Below are positions 57,386 to 64,000 of a stretch of DNA of 64,000 nt, piece after piece; positions within the stretch are counted from its first letter, which is position 1, and every line of letters begins with the position of its first letter. Location of the stretch: positions 1,488,001 to 1,552,000 of the forward strand of contig MSED01000008.1 in assembly GCA_002099365.1 (NCBI GenBank), read 5' to 3'. The notes under the pieces were generated by a model. It was not told the origin of the DNA and did not search any database. It was given only the letters and a program-made list of their open reading frames with translations. This stretch comes from Phialophora verrucosa (Eukaryota > Ascomycota > Eurotiomycetes > Chaetothyriales > Herpotrichiellaceae). The translations under genes were made by a program, and so were the position numbers.

Positions 57386-59572
57386 ATGTCCCAGCGACCG
57401 CTTAGGCCATTGGCACCAGCAAAGACTGGCGCGGAGGAGGCCAGCAACTCGTCGAGCGGGTCCAACCTCCCCAGCCGAGGCAGGAGCATCACTCGAAATC
57501 CCAGAAACAACGCCAGCGCAGCGTGTATGCAATGCAAGGCTAAAAGGAGAAAGGCAAATTCAAGCGCTGTTGGCCCCATAGTTCTGACTGACCTCGTCTC
57601 AGTGCAGTGGCGCCCCACCGCCGTGCAACGCGTGTATCGCCTCGAATACGGAGTGCGTCTTCCGCGAAGACCTCGACGGGAGGCGCAAGGAGGCCATCAA
57701 ACGGAAGGCGGACGATGCCGAGCACCACCGCGACCTCTTGGGCGGATTGCTCAGGTCCATCCGATGGAGTGAAGAAAGCGACGCCCAGCAACTCATCCGT
57801 CTCATCCGTGAGGACGCTCCGCTCTCTGCGATTAACGCCTCGATTGATGCCGAAGTGACGAAGCTGCGGGGGTACAGTCCGGGAACGGATGCCACCATCG
57901 ATGGACTTCTCCAGCTGAGATCCGAGGCGAGAAACCTCCAAGAGCAGGCACCGCTCGCAAGAACCCGGCGGAAGACAATGAGTGTAGAGCAGATGTCGGA
58001 CGAGCCCCTGTTTCGACTGACGGCAAAACCGTGGACGACAGTAACAGACGATGACTACCTTGTGTCGCACCTGGCCTCCCTCTATTTCACTTGGTGGAAT
58101 ACCTTCATGCACCCTCTTCACGAACCTGCTCTCATTGATGCCATGGAGAAAGGCGATTCTAATAGTCTGCTTTGCTCACCTTTCCTGGTAAATGCCATGC
58201 TTGCCCTCGCTTGCGGCTACTCGGACTTACCTGGCGCTTACTCGGACCCGGACGATCCAGACACCTGGGGAGAGCACTTTTACGACGAAGCAAAGCGTCT
58301 GTGGGATCACGAGGAGGGACACGCCTCGCTGACCAATCTCCAGGGTCTTTACTTGCTCTTGCTCTATCGTAACATGCATGGCAAAGATCAGCTCGGTTGG
58401 TCGACGCTTTCCATCATGGTTCAGATGTATCAGGACCTCGGCCTGTCTCGGCAGACCAAGATCCCACGAGACTGTCCGCCAGAAGCCGTGGAGAAGATGC
58501 GCATGGCGATGTTGAATGCGTCTTGGTCGGTCTTCGTCTGCAACACGTAAGTATCCAGCACCGACCTCCATGTTCAATACCTCCCCACTGACATGACAAG
58601 AATGTTTGCAATGTTCCTTCTCAAAAGGCCTACGCTGCAACCGCCGACAGTGGGGCGGCCTTATGCCGGAGAAGACCTCAACCCGTCTGTGCAGTGGAGG
58701 CCCTATCCTCGTTTAGAAAGGGTAGAGCCGCTTTATGGCAATGCTCTCTTCAACGCGTACTGTGACTTTGCCGAGATCGCATACGAGGTGGCGTTGAGTG
58801 TACCCTTCACAGAAAACGAAGATAAGAATGCGCCGGTGCAGTTGCTGCGTCGGCTACAGGCCTGGCACGACGACTTGCCAGAGAACCTGCGAGCGTATCC
58901 GGAAGCGCCTGGGCCACTATTCGAGCTGCAGTGAGTGGTGTCTGACAGGTAGTATGTGATGCTGACCAAACTAGCGCGATATACTACTGGTGTGCTCTTA
59001 CCTTGAGTGAGGTGTCGGACAGAGAACCATCAAGGGAGACGACGCCCACTTCATCATCCTCAACTCCTGCAACGGTCGCTGGTGTCACCGTCCGCAGCAG
59101 TTCCTTGCTCTTGATCCGTGAAATGTTACCCATGTATCGAGGGTATCGGCAGACGTACGGCGTCACTCGTGTCATGGCAGGCAGCTGCCAGGCGGCGGCG
59201 GTGGCGTACTTCATTCTTTTGAAAGCTCTGCGCAGCCCATCGTCGCAGTCTGAAGAAAACGAAGGAGCCCTTATCGATTTGACAGTGTATCTCATGATGG
59301 GTGCACGGCGGTGGCTCGTTTATGCTGGGATTATTCGAATGCTGAGACCAACCGCGCAGTCCATAGGTGTCCAGCTACCGCAGAGGCTGACAGAATTGCT
59401 TGACGAGTTCGACAAAACCGTGTGGACGATCAACGCACACCGACGGATCAAGAGCGTGTATCCGAACCTCGCACTCGTGAAGAAAGACGCATTGGAGGAC
59501 GAAGAGGTGACCATGGGCGAGTTATTGGCAAAGTGGGAAGGGCTGTCGACAGATGAATCAAGCGAAAATTGA
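57386..59572 (+). CDS. Zn2Cys6 transcription factor with fungal-specific domain
   Basis: Predicted nuclear regulator of 679 residues in four exons (57386-57553, 57603-58546, 58601-58930, 58975-59572). The binuclear zinc cluster is C47-x2-C50-x6-C57-x6-C64-x2-C67-x6-C74 and is interrupted by the first intron right before C57. That intron (57554-57602, 49 bases) starts GC, not GT. A basic linker KRKADDAEHHRDLLGGLLRSIR follows. The middle homology region (fungal-specific transcription factor domain) has DYLVSHLASLYFTWWNTFMHPLHEPAL, WGEHFYDEAKRLW and QDLGLSRQTKIPRDCPPE, with the usual S/M-x-R/W-S helix into W-x-V-F-x-x-x. This is like the Nit-4/AlcR-type class that starts with the FTWWNTF block. 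The target genes are unknown; none of the neighbours forms a clear pathway. Confidence 0.93.
57554..57602 (+). other. GC-AG intron
   Basis: Intron with donor AAG|GCAAAT and acceptor CTCAG|TGC, 49 bases, with a CTGAC branch-like site at about 57585. Only this junction restores the exact Zn2Cys6 spacing of six residues between the second and third Cys. A GT donor (GTTGGC, 57568) would add five residues and break the cluster. Confidence 0.8.
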
Positions 59573-60941
59573 GCAGATGACTACCACGTACGATTCTCAG
59601 GCGAACTAGCCTGCAGGGAACTCGGCGGGTAGATATAGGAAGAAGAATCCGGGTTGGCTCATGCGAAATTACTGGGGCCGGTCTGAATAGGTGGTCGGGG
59701 GACACAATATCCATGCTTGATTGGCTGATCTGCCCGGAAAAATCTTCCAGGGCTATGCCGCTCGTCTCCTTTGGGTCCCTTCGCTTGCCACTCCCTGCGC
59801 CTACGTGCCTCGGCCGTGAGACCGATGGCACCTGGGCAATGGTCTTGCCCCCTTGCCCCCGGAAATGTACTTCCAAGCTGTCCAGTGGCTGATAGTAACT
59901 CTTTCAGGTGGGCCCCGACACGGACACCAGTGGAAGCTGGCAAGAGGATGTAGGTCCCTGGAGCCCGCTATTGTCAATGTCGCGGGAAAAAGCAAAATAC
60001 GTGAGTCGGCCCTCCATCAGACCACTGTGCTTACTTTTGTTCGGGCACAAAGGGGCCTGTTAGTGCCACGGCGGCCACCATTGTGGCCGCTGCGAAGAAT
60101 TTCCCACGGGTCTTTCTCCCCCTCGTAAGGGCTCCAATGGCCGTCACCTCTCAGACCTCAAACAACATAAGACGACAAGGATGCAGTCAGTTCGAGCCTG
60201 GTCTTTCAGGTTTTCTTCGGCTCATTTGGACTTGCATTGCCAAAACAGCGATACGACGGACATGATGAGAACCGGTTGTCAGGCAAGACGAGACGATCAA
60301 GCCAAGGACGAACGTCCCATTTCGTCTTGGCCTCAGTCGAGGACCACTCCATGAAAGTTGGAACGGCCAATAGAGGGTGACATAGACAGAGCCCCCATGA
60401 GCTCGGTTGCGGACTACGGCGCGTTGCCTTCCAATTTGCAGCCAGATACTCCGTGCTCCGTACAAATACAGGAAGCCTGTCATTTCATGAATTGCTGACT
60501 GTCCAGGACTGCTGTACATCTTCATTGCCGCGCCTTCGCGACTCTATGTGCTAACGAGTCGAGGTAGGGGATATAGAAGTCCTCCGAATCCTTATACGAT
60601 GGTTTGCTGCAGCGAACAAACTGAGTGTCAATGCCCACAATGCGGTGATGCTGATCGCGAACGGCTGGGCCACCATCTGCGGCAGTAGAACAACTTCAGT
60701 TCCGTCACCGAGCGATATGACACCATTCGATAGCCTACCACAACCCCACTGTCTTCCTCTCGAACGGATAGATTGAGAACATATACTCGGCAAAGGCTCA
60801 GTCCTGAGGCACGAGCCTTTCATCTCCTGTTTGTCGAAAATGGATCGGATTTCGCCAGCCGCGACGTGACGGGAGGATTGCTTTGCTCGCGAATGTGGGG
60901 CACTTCATCGCTCTGGTGTTGCAGGCTGGTCAGTTTCCTCA

Positions 60942-61280
60942 ATGTCTTCGTACACTGAACGAGGCATTCATCTTCGACTCGCGGAAGGAGCGACCGCCGA
61001 CGCTATCGACACGTTACACAGCCTCATCCTGGACTGTAGACAAGAAAAATCGTCAATTGTCCATCAGATTGATGACGAGATAACTCGAGGAGAGATCGAT
61101 ATCAATCCCAATATTGATTGGTCTGTCAAGCTGTATCAAACAACTTGTCAGCATCGCGGTCTTCTCCTCGAGAAACGCGAGGTTCCTGTGGATGGTACCA
61201 CCCATTGTGTAACATGTCAAAGGTCGACCAACAGCGCAGGTGTTGCCGAATATGGAACAAATGCAACTATACTCCAGTGA
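60942..61280 (+). other. orphan 112-residue reading frame
   Basis: An ATG-started frame of 112 residues that reads like a protein fragment (GATADAIDTLHSLILDC, ITRGEIDINPNIDW). No family recognised, no clear splice sites on either side. It may be a relic or chance. Confidence 0.25.
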
Positions 61281-61394
61281 GCGAGTCTTGACCACTCCAG
61301 AGTCCATTCCTGTCTCAAGACCGGATCAGCTCGCCATTCGACCTGGCCTATCACGACGCCGGTTGACCCGTGGCTTTACAGTCCTGAGCACCAC

Positions 61395-61670
61395 TTGGCA
61401 CGCCTATCGTGCGAGAGAACGATGTCCGCTCCAACAGTTCGATATTTCCTCACCTCCATTATCAATTCCAGGCATGTCATAGCACCATTATGCTCTGTAT
61501 GCCTCCGCGTCCCCCCACTCTCTCCAGCCACTGGATACTGGCTGCTTCGGCCAATTGAAGCAGGCGATAGCAGTCGACGAACGGATACACAAGCTGAATG
61601 ACAACGAAGCGAGCTTTAATGAGGCTGCTTGGGGCAGGCTGATTCAACAGGTCTCTCGGCAGCAGTCTGT
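61395..61670 (+). mobile_element. relic of a pogo/Fot1-type (Tc1-mariner) transposase
   Basis: The peptide SLQPLDTGCFGQLKQAI (from 61519) matches the well-known HLLQPLDVGxFGPLK block of DDE transposases of the pogo/Fot1/Tigger group, followed by IHKLN and a SFNEAAW segment in the place of the usual F-x-x-A region. Just upstream, in another frame, SRHVIAPLC and VPPLS resemble the preceding FIALC and PPHSS parts. The frame change between the two, and the lack of the rest of the domain, show decay. No terminal inverted repeats or TA target sites could be placed by eye. Confidence 0.6.
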
Positions 61671-62462
61671 ACTTTTGCTCCGATCAAAGCAGGCCAGCCG
61701 GACAAGATATACATTCAATCACTCGAAGCTCACAAGGATGTACCCGGACCGGTCCATATATCGAAATTTAGTACGAGTAGAATGGACAACCTAGGGGTCC
61801 ACTTTGACCTGTCAATTGGACTAGGCTTCGCTGATGGAAGCACGCATGTTTTTGAATTTCCCTCCTTCCACCGTTAAGTTGAAATTCCCCAACCGACAGC
61901 TGAGTTCCAGTCGTTCCTATCGTTTGCAAGCTGGCGGGACATCCACGCTTTCGCTGCCTCGATGGTAGATTTCTGGCGGTGGTGTCAATGAATTTGTCGA
62001 GGCTGGCACGGTGATTGCGAAGTGCGGACGTGGTTTGTGCGAGTGATCTGCGCGTGAGGTCGTGCCTGGGAACGGTGGTGAATTGTCATGCTGGAGGGTG
62101 CAATCTGACTGGGCGCCTTATCATACGAACGATCGACAAGAATTAAAGGCCACGATCATGAAATCCGAAGGGACGGGTTCAAGAAATGCAGGCACTCAAC
62201 GGGCACACAGAGCCGGACGGCTCGCTGCTGCAGCCTCGTGCTGCATCTGTCGACCATCTACGGATGTGCCATCGTTACCGTCGGTATCCTTCGCTCGATT
62301 GTGAACACCATCGACGGTCTGACGCTCCTCTTCGTGTCACGGTCCATCGCTTCCCCTCCACGGGAGGCGAGCCTGGTTTCCTGCTGTCGAGTGAGTCCTC
62401 CTTCCAACTCATCAATGCAACAACTCCAGTGCGCGATTGTTCGCGCCCCCCCCACCCCCCAC

Positions 62463-62689
62463 CCCCGGTGGCCGGTTTTGGCCTCAGCGGCGACCAATTC
62501 ACCATCTAGACACACCCAACTGCGAATAAGTTCTAGCTAAGAGACTTCCTCCCCCAGCAGATCCCTGATGCCCGAATCATAACCTTCGGCTACAATGCTG
62601 GCGCTGCGTTTGGGCAGTCAACTGCGGAGATCGCTGATTATGCTAAAAGCTTGTTGAATAGCTCGGTGGACGAGAGAGGGGAGTTAGAT
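62463..62689 (+). pseudogene. relic of a DUF676-type esterase domain as found before fungal NLR domains
   Basis: One frame reads GFGLSGDQFTI-stop-THPTANKF-stop-LRDFLPQQIPDARIITFGYNA and on through GQSTAEIADYAKSLL to a donor-like GTACGT at 62690. This matches the start of the alpha/beta-hydrolase (sesB/DUF676) domain of many fungal NACHT/ankyrin/TPR proteins, where the pattern is GLGG...TWTHP...FWLRDFLP...ARIMTFGYNA. The two stops (TAG at 62507-62509 and 62534-62536) sit exactly where Trp is expected. The usual GHSLGG nucleophile part is not found in good form downstream (a weak GSVGG at about 62740). Some relatives are stand-alone, so the NLR link is inferred. Confidence 0.65.
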
Positions 62690-62871
62690 GTACGTTACCT
62701 TAGTGGTGACAGCAGCAATCGCGTGTTTCTTTGTGGTTCTGTGGGTGGTTTGATCTCGCTCTTGCCCGCCTCCAGTTTTGCACTTGCGGGATGGAGAGCC
62801 CAGGTGATTAGGATGTGAAAACATATTACCACCAGAATCCGGGAAAGTGCTGAAGACGTGACACTTTTCCG

Positions 62872-64000
62872 TTAACTCTCTCCCTCAATCTGATCACGGC
62901 TTTGCACATCGGTATTACGCATTTCCTCGAGTTGAATCCAAGAGGTCGTGTTGTTCTTCAGAACGAACCCATTATCTGAAGCTCGGTTGCCTCCGTCCAA
63001 TATGGCCTTGAGTTGTGGCTTCAATTCTGTACTGGACTCCACGCCATATGCAAGCGCGTGGCAGGAATCAAGGAGGTTCCAATCCGTCTCATTTTCCACC
63101 ATCAGTGTGGCCTTAAACCAGCACAGAGCTTGCTGAATGGTTGCAATGAGAACAAGGCCCGCAACCACCCATCCAGTGATTGTAGCTGGAACCCAAGATA
63201 CTCGGATAATGTAATAGTGCTGAAACTCTTTCTGAGAAATAGGTACCTTCGCCGCATTTCGGATATGGCCCACTCCAGCGGTCCAGCTTGTATGTATTAT
63301 GCCGAGCATCTGGCTGAGACTGGACTCCAGGAGGTTCATGTCCGCCGTTTCTGCGTACGCTTGGGCTTCGTCGAAACCGAGCTCGCTGAATGCGGTGCTG
63401 AAAGAATCGTAGTTGATAAGCTTGCTGTAGCCATCGGTGCTGCCCATGATCTGTGTCATTGCCTCAAATGCGTAATCGAGGTTCGCAAAGCCAGTCGATC
63501 GGTAGTTCAGATTCTTTTGGCTTTCACCCTCACAGTCTTCGTCCGTGACATCGACACTCATTATACCGTGTTCCAGTGTCGTTGTCACCCACTTCCATGA
63601 TGAATGGCCCGGCAGTGTGAGGTTGTACATTTCGCATGCAGCGGTAAACTGCCTGTCTTCCATGTCTGGTGCCGTGATCGAGGCTTCACCTGTCATCAAA
63701 TGGGACAGAATGTCTCCATATTCGCCCGTTGCGGTTATGATAGTCGTGTTGAGGTACTTGGGCACCTTCGACTGTGCTATTACCATGATCCCATTCAATG
63801 TTTGAAGGCGGTGTAATGATCGGGCATGGTCGCCTTGGTTGGGGTCGATGATGACCTTCTTGACGAGATTCCCCCCGGCAATAGGGTACTGGAGTCGTAA
63901 TGCACCCTGTCCTCAGCTTGCTTGCACTCGACAAGTTTTCTATTGAGGACTGGTAGACAATACTGTCGCTTTTCGTCTGCGAGGATGGATTCGTTGACCG
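62872..64000 (-). CDS. membrane protein, N-terminus beyond right edge, with a likely frame break
   Basis: C-terminal part of a larger protein that runs off the window. The main open frame (62872 up to about 63880) includes DHARSLHRLQTLNGIMVIA, several Asn-x-Thr/Ser sites suggesting an external domain, and one transmembrane segment late (ATITGWVVAGLVLIATIQQAL), then a cytosolic tail. Upstream toward 64000 a different frame reads NESILADEKRQYCLPVLNR and VHYDSSTLLPGG without stop. The two frames meet at a run of six C on the plus strand (63871-63876); one base more would join them. No intron with proper phase fits there. The layout recalls large fungal surface membrane proteins of unknown role with an extracellular cysteine-containing domain. 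Confidence 0.6.

Larger units (their letters stand above)
59573..62871. other. gene-poor region with decayed gene fragments
   Basis: 3.3 kb with no intact gene that I can support. It holds an orphan frame at 60942-61280, a transposase relic at about 61395-61670 and an esterase-domain relic at 62463-62689, each listed below. The remainder shows no recognised content; a C-run (62446-62466) is next to the last relic. Confidence 0.6.

Overview
The window is nuclear DNA of a filamentous ascomycete (Pezizomycotina). Genes are split by short GT-AG introns of mostly 49-100 bases with CTAAC/CTGAC-like branch points. The gene families are typical of moulds: Zn2Cys6 regulator, rhodopsin-fold membrane protein, DUF3431, UPF0662, verprolin, GRR1-type F-box protein. 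Gene density is about one per 2.4 kb, with no operons. I cannot fix the genus from the sequence alone; class Eurotiomycetes or a relative is a guess.

Left part, 1-8427: a possible small metabolic group. It holds the 3' part of an MFS transporter, two divergent short-chain dehydrogenases that share a 1 kb intergenic region, and an acyl-CoA synthetase/AMP ligase. The enzymes could act on one small carboxylic or alcohol substrate, which the transporter could move; this is inferred from position only. From 10.7 to 30.5 kb come a GRR1-type F-box/LRR protein, a rhodopsin-fold membrane protein, a GPI-anchored surface protein, a mitochondrial TPR-like protein, a type II membrane GDS/DxxH esterase or glycan O-acyltransferase candidate, a monocarboxylate-type MFS transporter and a four-span membrane protein.

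Middle, 31.4-45.8 kb: a broken patatin-like phospholipase gene, a mitochondrial membrane protein, ribosomal protein uL1 (RPL10A), a GNAT acetyltransferase, the ARF1 GTPase, a verprolin/WIP actin regulator, a small basic/acidic nuclear-type protein and a DUF3431 protein. RPL10A and ARF1 are intact housekeeping genes and anchor the exon calls (exact family lengths of 217 and 183 residues).

Right part, 49-64 kb: a CHORD-CS co-chaperone, a YtcJ-type amidohydrolase, a GH105-like six-hairpin glycosidase, a UPF0662 protein, a Zn2Cys6 regulator with a GC-AG intron inside its zinc cluster, then 3.3 kb of gene relics and a membrane protein running off the right edge.

The most notable signals are: (1) the patatin gene interrupted by an exact 17-base tandem duplication plus several one-base G-run indels; (2) a relic of an alpha/beta-hydrolase domain of the kind found at the front of fungal NLR-like proteins, in which two expected Trp codons are TAG, as RIP mutation would produce; (3) a nearby decayed pogo/Fot1-type transposase fragment; (4) the GC-AG intron; (5) a five-base coding first exon. 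I did not find a convincing wholly new multi-gene system; most of the window is ordinary fungal gene space with a small decayed accessory patch near the right end.
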